From: Aquimarina pacifica
GTDB taxonomy: Bacteria > Bacteroidota > Bacteroidia > Flavobacteriales > Flavobacteriaceae
Direction: 5' to 3'
Length of the DNA stretch: 64,000 nt
Assembly (NCBI RefSeq): GCF_000520955.1
Contig: NZ_JACC01000022.1
Coordinates: 1-64,000 of the forward strand
Below, piece by piece: positions 44,485 to 50,925 of this stretch. The notes under the pieces were generated by a model. The model was not told the origin of the DNA, made no database searches, and was given only the letters and a program-made list of their open reading frames with translations. How positions within the stretch are numbered: position 1 is the stretch's first letter; the number at the start of each line of letters is the position of its first letter. Made by a program: the position numbers and the translations under genes.

Positions 44485-44874
44485 TTAATAACAATCACAT
44501 TTATAATCCATGATATATTTGTGAAATCGTTCTCCATAGGAATCAGAATCGTAATATCCACCATATTGGAAATTACTCCAGTTGGAAGGAGGGATTCCAC
44601 AGAAAATATATGTGCTTGTTATATAATTGTATTCATTTCTCTTAATTTCAGCTATTACAAATGTTTTATACTCGTAAGTGTATACAGTAACTTTATATAA
44701 CCATGAAGAGTCTAAAGTATAGTTGCTCAAACTACTATAATAATATCCTTTTATTTCAATAAAATCTATTAGGTGGTCACAATCTACCTGTTGTGCTAAA
44801 CATTTAATATTAACTAACAGGAGTATTATCAAGGAAACCATGAAGAATTTTATTTTTCGACTCAAGCTTTTCAT
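44485..44874 (-). CDS. Secreted KTSC-like protein
   Basis: 129 residues from the ATG at 44874; a longer frame to 44904 would overlap the preceding stop codon and is unlikely. A signal peptide ends CLAQQ. The C-terminal part (TFVIAEIKRNEYNYITSTYIFCGIPP with SYGERFHKYIMDYKC; key ends YIFCGIPPSNW and GERFHKYI) resembles the KTSC module (YxYxGVPxxxxxxF...GxyFnxxI). The role of this module is not known. It is between two lipoprotein/secreted genes in one minus-strand series. Confidence 0.5.
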   Translation of the reverse strand: MKSLSRKIKFFMVSLIILLLVNIKCLAQQVDCDHLIDFIEIKGYYYSSLSNYTLDSSWLYKVTVYTYEYKTFVIAEIKRNEYNYITSTYIFCGIPPSNWSNFQYGGYYDSDSYGERFHKYIMDYKCDCY

Positions 44875-44884
44875 TACTTTAATT

Positions 44885-45550
44885 TTATTCAATAGTAGAT
44901 CCATCAGAGAAAATAATTTTTTCTGGTTTCCAGATTACCTTAATATCCTTTAAGTCTTTATTTTTTAGGGCTTGATCTCCATCATTGAACTGGTTGTAGT
45001 CAGTTGATGCATTCCATGTAGCTTCACTATTAGCTTGGATGGCTTGATCATAGACAAAACTTAGAGACTTTATCTTATCACCAAAAAGGTTTGTAAATTC
45101 AATTTGACCCTTAACAGCTCGGATTTCCTTATCAGATTTATTTTGAATTGCAAACTTATAGGTTATATAATCCTCATAGTTATATTTACTAAAGCCTTTT
45201 TTATAGCATGTGACAATAACACTTTCGGAAAGTATTCGAATCCTTTCTTCTTCTTCATTTTTGACTTTTTTTGCTAATTTTTTCTGTTCTTTTTCTATTT
45301 TATCTTGTTCAGTTTTCCATTTTTTACCGTCATCAAGTATTTCTTGATAGGTCATACCTTCTAGTTCCTTGTCTTGAAGTTTTAGTCTTATCATTGTACC
45401 TGCTAAAAGCATTAATTCAGTTGAATCCAATTTTTCTTTAATCTCGAGCATATCTTTTTCAGCTTTTTCTTCGCTGAATTTTTTATTTAAAGGTGATGAA
45501 CAAGAAATAATTAGATATACGAATGCAGGAAAGAGTATTGTTTTTTTCAT
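44885..45550 (-). CDS. Lipoprotein with helical linker and a domain repeated in the next gene
   Basis: 221 residues. The lipoprotein signal is FVYLIISCSS (Cys about 17). Residues 20-105 are a charged helix (DKIEKEQKKLAKKVKNEEEE). Residues 110-221 form a domain (VIVTCYKKGFSKYNYEDYITYKF, IRAVKGQIEFTNLFGDKI, VIWKPEKIIFSDGS; only ends shown) that recurs in the 45563-45940 gene. Function unknown; the domain is likely a beta-sandwich (inference). It is 12 bases downstream of that gene. Confidence 0.6.
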   Translation of the reverse strand: MKKTILFPAFVYLIISCSSPLNKKFSEEKAEKDMLEIKEKLDSTELMLLAGTMIRLKLQDKELEGMTYQEILDDGKKWKTEQDKIEKEQKKLAKKVKNEEEERIRILSESVIVTCYKKGFSKYNYEDYITYKFAIQNKSDKEIRAVKGQIEFTNLFGDKIKSLSFVYDQAIQANSEATWNASTDYNQFNDGDQALKNKDLKDIKVIWKPEKIIFSDGSTIE

Positions 45551-45562
45551 TTGTATTATTAT

Positions 45563-45940
45563 TTATCCTATTGATGAACCATCAGAGAAGATTATTTTTT
45601 CTGGTTTCCAAATGACTTTTAAATCCTTCAAATCTTTATTCTTCAAATCACGATCTCTATCTACATATTGGTTGTAATCAGTAGTGGCATTATAATTATT
45701 CTTTCTCCCGGACTTTATTGATTCATCATATACAAAACCTAATGAATTAATTTCATCTCCAAAAAGGTTTGTAAATGAGATTAAACCTTTAACTGCTCTT
45801 ATATCTTTTTCAGATTTATTATGTATTATGAAATTATATGTTATAAATTGTTCATAATCATACTCTTTGTACCCCTTTCTGATGCATTGTACATCAATAA
45901 TGTTTGAAAGATCATGTGGATCATTTGATTGGACTTCCAT
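45563..45940 (-). CDS. Unanchored copy of the 45-kb lipoprotein domain
   Basis: 125 residues. It aligns with the C-terminal domain of the preceding lipoprotein (both contain IRAVKG, FTNLFGDEI/K, LKNKDLKDLKVIWKPEK and SDGSSIG/E), but has no signal peptide and no helical linker: it starts MEVQSNDPHDLSN. So either it is cytosolic or it is a truncated duplicate. The promoter upstream has a TGTGG/CCACA palindrome (45999-46012). Confidence 0.6.
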   Translation of the reverse strand: MEVQSNDPHDLSNIIDVQCIRKGYKEYDYEQFITYNFIIHNKSEKDIRAVKGLISFTNLFGDEINSLGFVYDESIKSGRKNNYNATTDYNQYVDRDRDLKNKDLKDLKVIWKPEKIIFSDGSSIG

Positions 45941-45968
45941 AAAGTTTCTTTTTAAGATTAATACATTC

Positions 45969-46012
45969 CAAACTTACCAACCATAAAAACCAATCCCTTG
46001 TGGTTTTCCACA
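45969..46012 (-). promoter_or_regulatory. Promoter with shared TGTGG-N4-CCACA operator (site A)
   Basis: On the minus strand TGTGGAAAACCACA (46012-45999), 22 bases, then the -7 box TAAGTTTG (45976-45969). The arrangement is the same as at sites B (46464-46507) and C (49762-49805). The palindrome centre would lie near -40, as for an activator. Confidence 0.75.
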
Positions 46013-46038
46013 GAGCATCAAAATGTTATAAATAAAAT

Positions 46039-46069
46039 GACCTCACAGGTTTCGAAAACCTGTGAGGTC
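46039..46069 (-). terminator. GACCTCACAGG-type hairpin after the HNH gene
   Basis: GACCTCACAGGTTT-CG-AAAACCTGTGAGGTC: 14-bp stem. Two relatives lie at 52476-52509 and 56348-56380. This looks like a repeated flavobacterial hairpin that can act as a terminator; T run weak here. Confidence 0.55.
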
Positions 46070-46132
46070 TATTCAAAAACTTGTTGTCTTATACAAGCTT
46101 AGATTTGAAAAACGTTTCTTTAGTATAAAACT

Positions 46133-46435
46133 TTAATTAGGGCAACTCCAATTGGTTTTGTCAGCTTTATCAACATTATTCTTCCAGTGTAAAGGTTGAA
46201 GATTATTGTCATCATCATTTCCTCCATTCGCTACGGGATTAATATGATCAATCTCCCATCCATAATCTGATTTTCTGTTTCCATGCTCAGAATATTTCAT
46301 TTTTTTACCACATTTATCTTTTCTCCAGGTGTCCACCGGTTCGCCACTAATTACTTGCCCTTTTTTCCAAACATCTTTCTTTTGTTGATTGGTCCAAGCT
46401 CCACCATTTTGGTTTGTGTTTTCATTTCTTGCCAT
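46133..46435 (-). CDS. Small HNH endonuclease-like protein
   Basis: 100 residues. The beta-beta-alpha metal core is KCGKKMKYSEHGNRKSDYGWEIDHINPVANGG (about 42-73; key parts KCGKKM, WEIDHINPVANGG) followed by DNNLQPLHWKNNVDKADK with the conserved Asn and His. The N-terminal 40 residues are polar and unlike other HNH proteins. It is a likely DNA nuclease of unknown role. Its promoter has the TGTGG/TCACA palindrome (site B). Confidence 0.85.
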   Translation of the reverse strand: MARNENTNQNGGAWTNQQKKDVWKKGQVISGEPVDTWRKDKCGKKMKYSEHGNRKSDYGWEIDHINPVANGGNDDDNNLQPLHWKNNVDKADKTNWSCPN

Positions 46436-46463
46436 TTTTAATAGTTTTAAAATTAATAATGAC

Positions 46464-46511
46464 TAAACTTACCTCGATCAAAAAAGAATCCCTTGTGGTT
46501 TATCACAAGGG
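46464..46511 (-). promoter_or_regulatory. Promoter with shared palindrome operator (site B)
   Basis: On the minus strand a palindrome TGTGATAAACCACA (46507-46494), extending to CCCTTGTG-N6-CACAAGGG (46511-46490), 22 bases, then TAAGTTTA (46471-46464), a one-base variant of the -7 box. It precedes the HNH gene start (46435) by 28 bases. Confidence 0.75.
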
Positions 46512-46535
46512 ATAGCGATATGAGCTAAAATATGA

Positions 46536-47204
46536 TTAATCGATTAACCCTAATTGATTAACGATATATGTTAATTGTACATTGTTTTTGGCATTAAAAT
46601 CGTCTCGAAGCTTTCGTATTCGATCTTCTACAGATCTTTTACTATTAGGTTCGATATCATTTTCTACTAAGTATTGACTTATTTCTTCATGTTTATATCC
46701 TTGAACTAGTAATTTTAGAATTTTTATTTCGTATTGATCCAATTGTAACACATTTTTTTGATGTAATGCATCCTTTGATATCGGGCATGTATATATGTTA
46801 TCTTGATCAACTGCTGTGATCGCTTGCACAAGTTGAGTTAAACCATACAGACCTTTACATACGTATCCATCTATTTTATGGTTTGTGAAAAAGGATTTGA
46901 TGATAGCAGGTTTCTTTTCACCCGTAAAAACAATAATCTTAATATCTGGTTGTATTGTTTTTACCTTTTCGATAAGTTCTTTTCCTGTAGTTATCTTATT
47001 TTTTTTATAATCTAAAGCAAACGAAAGATCACTAATTAATAGATCATAAGGAGTATTCTTTTGTAGTGCTTCTCTTATTTTGAGTAGGGTTTTATCACAG
47101 AATTGCGCAGTATCTACGGTTGCTTTGGTATAATCGCTAACCGCAGATACAATACCTAAGTTGTCACTATCTTCATCTTCGGCAATCAAAATTTTTGCAA
47201 ACAT
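46536..47204 (-). CDS. NarL/FixJ-type response regulator
   Basis: 222 residues. An N-terminal receiver (acidic cluster E9-D10-E11-D12, phospho-acceptor D59 in DLLISDLSF, IIVFTGE and GYVCKG) is followed by a LuxR-type HTH (LDQYEIKILKLLVQGYKHEEISQYL with RSVEDRIRKLRDDF). It would be phosphorylated by the kinase encoded 12 bases upstream. NarL-type regulators bind palindromic sites as dimers; it is the natural candidate for the TGTGG/CCACA operators in the island, which is inference. Confidence 0.9.
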   Translation of the reverse strand: MFAKILIAEDEDSDNLGIVSAVSDYTKATVDTAQFCDKTLLKIREALQKNTPYDLLISDLSFALDYKKNKITTGKELIEKVKTIQPDIKIIVFTGEKKPAIIKSFFTNHKIDGYVCKGLYGLTQLVQAITAVDQDNIYTCPISKDALHQKNVLQLDQYEIKILKLLVQGYKHEEISQYLVENDIEPNSKRSVEDRIRKLRDDFNAKNNVQLTYIVNQLGLID

Positions 47205-47216
47205 ATTGTATTCAAA

Positions 47217-49163
47217 TTATGGTGTTAGAACAATAGAAGCTTTAAAACCTTCTTCTGGTTTTGAATCAAAAGTAATTTTTCCTCCTATGTCATCTATGCG
47301 GTTTTCCACATTGAGTAGTCCATTTTTAGAAATTGATTTATCAAGATCAATTCCTAGACCATTATCAGTATAATTTACAGTAATCTTTTTCTTTTCTTTA
47401 GCAAAAATTATTGCCACAATACTTGCTTTACTATGTCTTTTCATATTAGTAAGTAACTCTTTGAGTACCCAGTAGAGTTCTTCCTTTTTACGAGGAGATA
47501 CTTCTGTCCAGAAATCGTTTTCTAATTCACTGGTAATTATCTTTGTTTCTTCATCACCATAAGAATTTAGAAGTGATATTAATTCATCGCCGTACTCTTC
47601 TCCGGTTTCAATATTATGATCTCTAGAAAAGTCTCTGATTTTATGATATACTGTATCAAATCCTTTAAGAATCTTAAGATTTTCCTGATGGCTTGTAAAA
47701 CCTGAAACCTTTTGCAATTGAAGTACTAGGTAGTAAAGATCATTTCCTACTTCATCATGTAGTTTTTTGGAGAGCCTGTTTCTCTCTTTAGTTTCTGCCA
47801 TTTTGGTTTGGTGTTTACGGTATCGGTCAATAGAAATTCCGATAATCGATACTACAATGATTATAATCAATAGCAATAGTTTTTGGTTGGCACTACGAAC
47901 TATCCTTAAATCTTTTTCTGCCGTTTCGGCTTTTAACTCAAGTACTTTTTTACGATTTTTTTCGGTATCGTATTTTATTTTGGCGAATTGATTTTTGGCT
48001 TGTTGTCTGGCGATATAGATACTATCCGTTAGTCTTTGATATTCAATAGCAACTTCTTTTGGATTCTCTTCTAATTGAATGAGGTAGGAGAGAGCTTCTA
48101 TTTTTGATGTGGCACTCTTTAATTGCTCTGCTATTTGATAAGCTTTCTTAGCATTGCCAATGGCAATTTTATCTTGCCTAAGGTTTTTATAATATTCAAT
48201 TAAATGGATATAACTTGAAAATTGTCCAGAAAAATCATTTTCGTCTAAGCGTATTTTAAGAGTACGTTTTAGTTCATCTTCTGCCAGATAACTTTTATTA
48301 GCCGACCATTTAGCATATGCTAAATTATTGAGGATTCGCGCTTTTTCTTTTTTATTAAGTTTAAGTGTGTCAACAGATAATTTAGAAAGTATATCGATGG
48401 CTTTTTTAGAGTTATTATTTGTTAAATGAACTAAGGCTAAGTTATTTTTATAGATAAGCTTATCTGTCTGATTCTTGGTTTGTATAATTGCTTTATTATA
48501 CCAATAGATAGATTCATTATAATTGTTTTGTCTTTTAGAGCTAATTGCCAAAGTATTATACACAGAGGCTATATGTTTTTTGTCTACTTTTGGATCTAAA
48601 TATTCTAAAGCCTCGATTGAAGTTACTTCACTACCAATAAAATCTCCCTTATTATTCTGTATAGTTGCCATTGTCAATAACCTTTTAGCAGCATTAGAAT
48701 ATTCTTCTATGGAGAGATGATAATTTTTCGAGCGGTTTAAGTAGAAGAAAGCACTATCCAATTTTGATGCTTTATAGAAATAGTTCCCAATTTTAAAATT
48801 AGCTCTTGAAAGCATTATGATGTCATTTGTAATTAATGCCTTTGTCATTAGTGTTTTACCATAAAAAAGAACACTATCATACTGCTTAGCTTTGTTATGT
48901 AATGTAATTTTATAAGAAAGGATTTTTTTCTCTAAAGAGTCTAGACCAGTATTTATAGCTAATTTGTAAGAAGAGTTAATTGAGGTAATACGTTCGGGTA
49001 ATGACTTTTGTTTGTCCCTTGCATTTTGATAAAATAGGGATATACTATCTATTTTTGAGCTTTTTACTTTGATAATTGCATTGTTGCTGTCTGAACAAGA
49101 GATAAATAAAAATGAATAAAACAGTAAGATAAGTGTACTATGTTTAAAGTAGTTTACTTTCAT
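47217..49163 (-). CDS. TPR-containing sensor histidine kinase (HisKA_3 type)
   Basis: 648 residues. A lipoprotein-like signal ends FLFISCSD; a TPR-rich sensor region covers about 40-400; a membrane helix lies at about 429-447 (LLLLIIIIVVSIIGISI). The kinase core has the phospho-acceptor H469 in KLHDEVGNDLY, an N-box ELLTNMKRHS (about 569-577) and DNGLGID (G1). This makes it a DesK/NarX-type kinase. The partner response regulator is directly downstream. The signal is unknown; TPRs suggest a protein partner in the periplasm. Confidence 0.93.
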   Translation of the reverse strand: MKVNYFKHSTLILLFYSFLFISCSDSNNAIIKVKSSKIDSISLFYQNARDKQKSLPERITSINSSYKLAINTGLDSLEKKILSYKITLHNKAKQYDSVLFYGKTLMTKALITNDIIMLSRANFKIGNYFYKASKLDSAFFYLNRSKNYHLSIEEYSNAAKRLLTMATIQNNKGDFIGSEVTSIEALEYLDPKVDKKHIASVYNTLAISSKRQNNYNESIYWYNKAIIQTKNQTDKLIYKNNLALVHLTNNNSKKAIDILSKLSVDTLKLNKKEKARILNNLAYAKWSANKSYLAEDELKRTLKIRLDENDFSGQFSSYIHLIEYYKNLRQDKIAIGNAKKAYQIAEQLKSATSKIEALSYLIQLEENPKEVAIEYQRLTDSIYIARQQAKNQFAKIKYDTEKNRKKVLELKAETAEKDLRIVRSANQKLLLLIIIIVVSIIGISIDRYRKHQTKMAETKERNRLSKKLHDEVGNDLYYLVLQLQKVSGFTSHQENLKILKGFDTVYHKIRDFSRDHNIETGEEYGDELISLLNSYGDEETKIITSELENDFWTEVSPRKKEELYWVLKELLTNMKRHSKASIVAIIFAKEKKKITVNYTDNGLGIDLDKSISKNGLLNVENRIDDIGGKITFDSKPEEGFKASIVLTP

Positions 49164-49186
49164 GTATTGAAAGTACTAAAAATATT

Positions 49187-49213
49187 AAAACCGCACCATA
49201 TTAGTGCGGTTTT
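49187..49213 (-). terminator. Hairpin between the small lipoprotein and the kinase gene
   Basis: AAAACCGCAC / GTGCGGTTTT, 10-bp stem with a 7-base loop. It lies 24 bases after the small lipoprotein's stop and 23 bases before the kinase ATG, so it could reduce transcription into the kinase (an attenuator) rather than end it. Confidence 0.75.
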
Positions 49214-49237
49214 GATTTTTATTAATTAGGTATTTGC

Positions 49238-49390
49238 CTATTCATCATCATCGTCCGGAACTACAACTCCTTCTTCTCCTTCTGTAGCTAATTCTTCTAT
49301 GCCGATTTCTTCGGATAAACCTGCGGTTGAACAAGAAAATAAAGACATATTAAACATTACTATTGCTATAATTAAAAATGATCTTCTCAT
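49238..49390 (-). CDS. Very small acidic lipoprotein (50 residues)
   Basis: A 50-residue product from ATG 49390 to TAG 49238, below usual length limits. It has a clear lipoprotein signal (RRSFLIIAIVMFNMSLFSCS, Cys about 20) and a short acidic tail (GIEELATEGEEGVVVPDDDDE). No family recognised. It is upstream of the histidine kinase on the same strand with only a hairpin between, and downstream of a strongly structured leader. It might be an accessory factor for the kinase; this is inference. Confidence 0.6.
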   Translation of the reverse strand: MRRSFLIIAIVMFNMSLFSCSTAGLSEEIGIEELATEGEEGVVVPDDDDE

Positions 49391-49418
49391 CTTTTTTTGT
49401 TTTTGAAATTGAACAATA

Positions 49419-49560
49419 GTGTTGCTGTCCGGGTCTTGAATCCAGATGATTACCTGCCTTTCAGCAACACGTTAAATGAGAAGAAGCGCTTCTTCGAGTT
49501 TGGGAAGTAGTTTGGAAACAAGCAGACAAGAAGAGGTCATTTTACTTCCCAGATCAATTC
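49419..49560 (-). ncRNA. Candidate structured leader RNA upstream of the small lipoprotein
   Basis: Complementary pairs: GTGTTGCTG (49419-49427) with CAGCAACAC (49462-49470), enclosing CGGGT/ACCTG; GAAGAAGC-GCTTCTTC (about 49480-49495, perfect palindrome); GGGAAGTA with TACTTCCC; GATCA-N6-TGATC near 49552-49567. On the minus strand this is the 5' leader of the 50-residue lipoprotein gene. No known riboswitch is recognised. It may also be a separate RNA on either strand. Confidence 0.4.
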
Positions 49561-49761
49561 GCTGATCCTGTCTTGTATTTCCTTTATGAATTGTTTTGTA
49601 TAGTATAAAAGTGTTTTGTTTTTAGACTTTTATTTAAATAACAATCACGACTCATAAATTGTTAACACTGCAAATATGTTTTTAAAACCAAAATTTTGAA
49701 TGGAAATCGAATAGAAGTCTTATAGAATTTTAATAGAACCCTTTAATGATGAGGGATATGA

Positions 49762-49805
49762 TGTGGTTTTCCACAATGAGATTTCCATGAAAATTCCTAC
49801 TTTTG
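49762..49805 (+). promoter_or_regulatory. Promoter with shared palindrome operator (site C)
   Basis: TGTGGTTTTCCACA (49762-49775), 22 bases, then TACTTTTG (49798-49805), matching TAnnTTTG. The ATG of the membrane protein gene follows 21 bases after the box. Same spacing as sites A and B. Confidence 0.8.
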
Positions 49806-49826
49806 ACTATATATACTATCAAATTC

Positions 49827-50612
49827 ATGGAGGTATTTAAGAAAATCGTGGCCCTATCGTTCATAGAAGCATATCAAAAAAATCCACACATAACATCAAA
49901 AACAGGATTGGCAAGAAAGATTTCAGAAAGTATAACTGAAAAAGAAGGAAAAGCTCCTGATGACAAACATTATAAGTCTTTACTAAATTATTTTGATTTC
50001 TATTTTAATGATGGTAAAAAAAAAGAGCCGACTGAAACTTTAATTAATAAGTTACTGGGTTACTTAAAATTTGATTCAATGGGTCAATTTTTAAAAAATC
50101 AGCCAAGTGATTTGAGTTATTTAGAAAGAGTACCTTTTGTAGATTATAAACCTAAACCTTCAGTAGAAAATAAAGATGATATTTCAGATTTTAAGAATGA
50201 TATAGATGATGACGAAGTAGTGAAACCTATTAAGGATTCTGAAAATGGGAGATTAAAAAAAATAACTATCGTTATAACCTTTATAGTATTTGCTTCAATA
50301 CTGTATTTTAAACTTAATAATCAGCAAAAAAACTGCATGATCTGGGTAAAAGACCACTATGAAAAAATAGCTTGTGAAAAAGCTGATGGTCTTGAAGTAT
50401 CAGTAAATGAAGAGTTATTAGAAAATTTTAGAAAAGTAACGTTAGACACCACAATGACATTTTTTAAAAATGGAGAGGCTTTGTTCTGGTATGATAAGAC
50501 AAAAGGAGTGGTAGAGTTCTTTAATAGTCCGGGAATACACCCAAAACATAGAACAAAATTATCGCCAATTACCGAAACGATTATAAGAAAGTATGTTTAC
50601 AAAGAAGAATAA
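49827..50612 (+). CDS. Single-span membrane protein with conserved C-terminal domain, unknown
   Basis: 261 residues from the ATG at 49827; the frame is open 24 bases further upstream but that would start within the promoter. N-terminal about 90 residues (SFIEAYQKNPHITSKTGLARKI ... YKSLLNYFDFYF) look helical and resemble N-terminal domains in other flavobacterial unknowns. An acidic linker, a membrane helix (ITIVITFIVFASILYFKL, about 150-168) and a C-terminal domain (CMIWVKDHYEKIACE, DTTMTFFKNGEALFWYDK, SPGIHPKHRTKLSPITETII) follow. Its promoter has operator site C. Function unknown. Confidence 0.7.
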   Translation: MEVFKKIVALSFIEAYQKNPHITSKTGLARKISESITEKEGKAPDDKHYKSLLNYFDFYFNDGKKKEPTETLINKLLGYLKFDSMGQFLKNQPSDLSYLERVPFVDYKPKPSVENKDDISDFKNDIDDDEVVKPIKDSENGRLKKITIVITFIVFASILYFKLNNQQKNCMIWVKDHYEKIACEKADGLEVSVNEELLENFRKVTLDTTMTFFKNGEALFWYDKTKGVVEFFNSPGIHPKHRTKLSPITETIIRKYVYKEE

Positions 50613-50640
50613 AAAAACAGGCTTTGTTTAAACCAAAATA

Positions 50641-50670
50641 AAAAAACCCAGATCAACTGATCTGGGTTTT
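50641..50670. terminator. Bidirectional terminator between the island and tRNA-Leu
   Basis: CCCAGATCA-AC-TGATCTGGG with A6 before and T4 after: a perfect 9-bp GC-rich stem extended by A/T pairs. It serves the membrane protein gene (+) and tRNA-Leu (-). Confidence 0.9.
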
Positions 50671-50679
50671 CTTTTGCTG

Positions 50680-50761
50680 TGCGGGCGGAGAGACTCGAAC
50701 TCTCACACCTCGCGGCACTAGATCCTAAGTCTAGCGTGTCTACCAATTCCACCACGCCCGC
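50680..50761 (-). tRNA. tRNA-Leu (anticodon TAG)
   Basis: 82 nt on the minus strand. The acceptor stem is GCGGGCG/CGCCCGC with discriminator A. The D-arm is followed by CTAGA-CTTAGGA-TCTAG (anticodon TAG, UAG in RNA), a long variable arm (type II) and T-loop GTTCGAG. CCA not encoded. Its 3' end points into the presumed island, and a copy of its last 16 bp lies at 41171-41186. Confidence 0.95.
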
Positions 50762-50925
50762 ATTATAACTTTACAGAAACTTAGGACTATCTGCAAAAGC
50801 GAGTGCAAATATAAACAATACTTTTAAAATAAAAAGAACCTTGACAAAAAATATAAACTTTTACCCAATACTTTTAAATAAAACTAGGTATTAGTACTTT
50901 TAGACAGAAAAACTAACACTAACTC

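Larger units (their letters stand above)
49391..49826. other. Divergent intergenic region with structured leader and operator
   Basis: 435 bp between divergent genes. The left half (about 49419-49560) holds several complementary stems described separately. The right end has the TGTGG/CCACA operator and TACTTTTG -7 box of the 49827 gene. The middle is AT-rich with no ORF. Confidence 0.6.
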
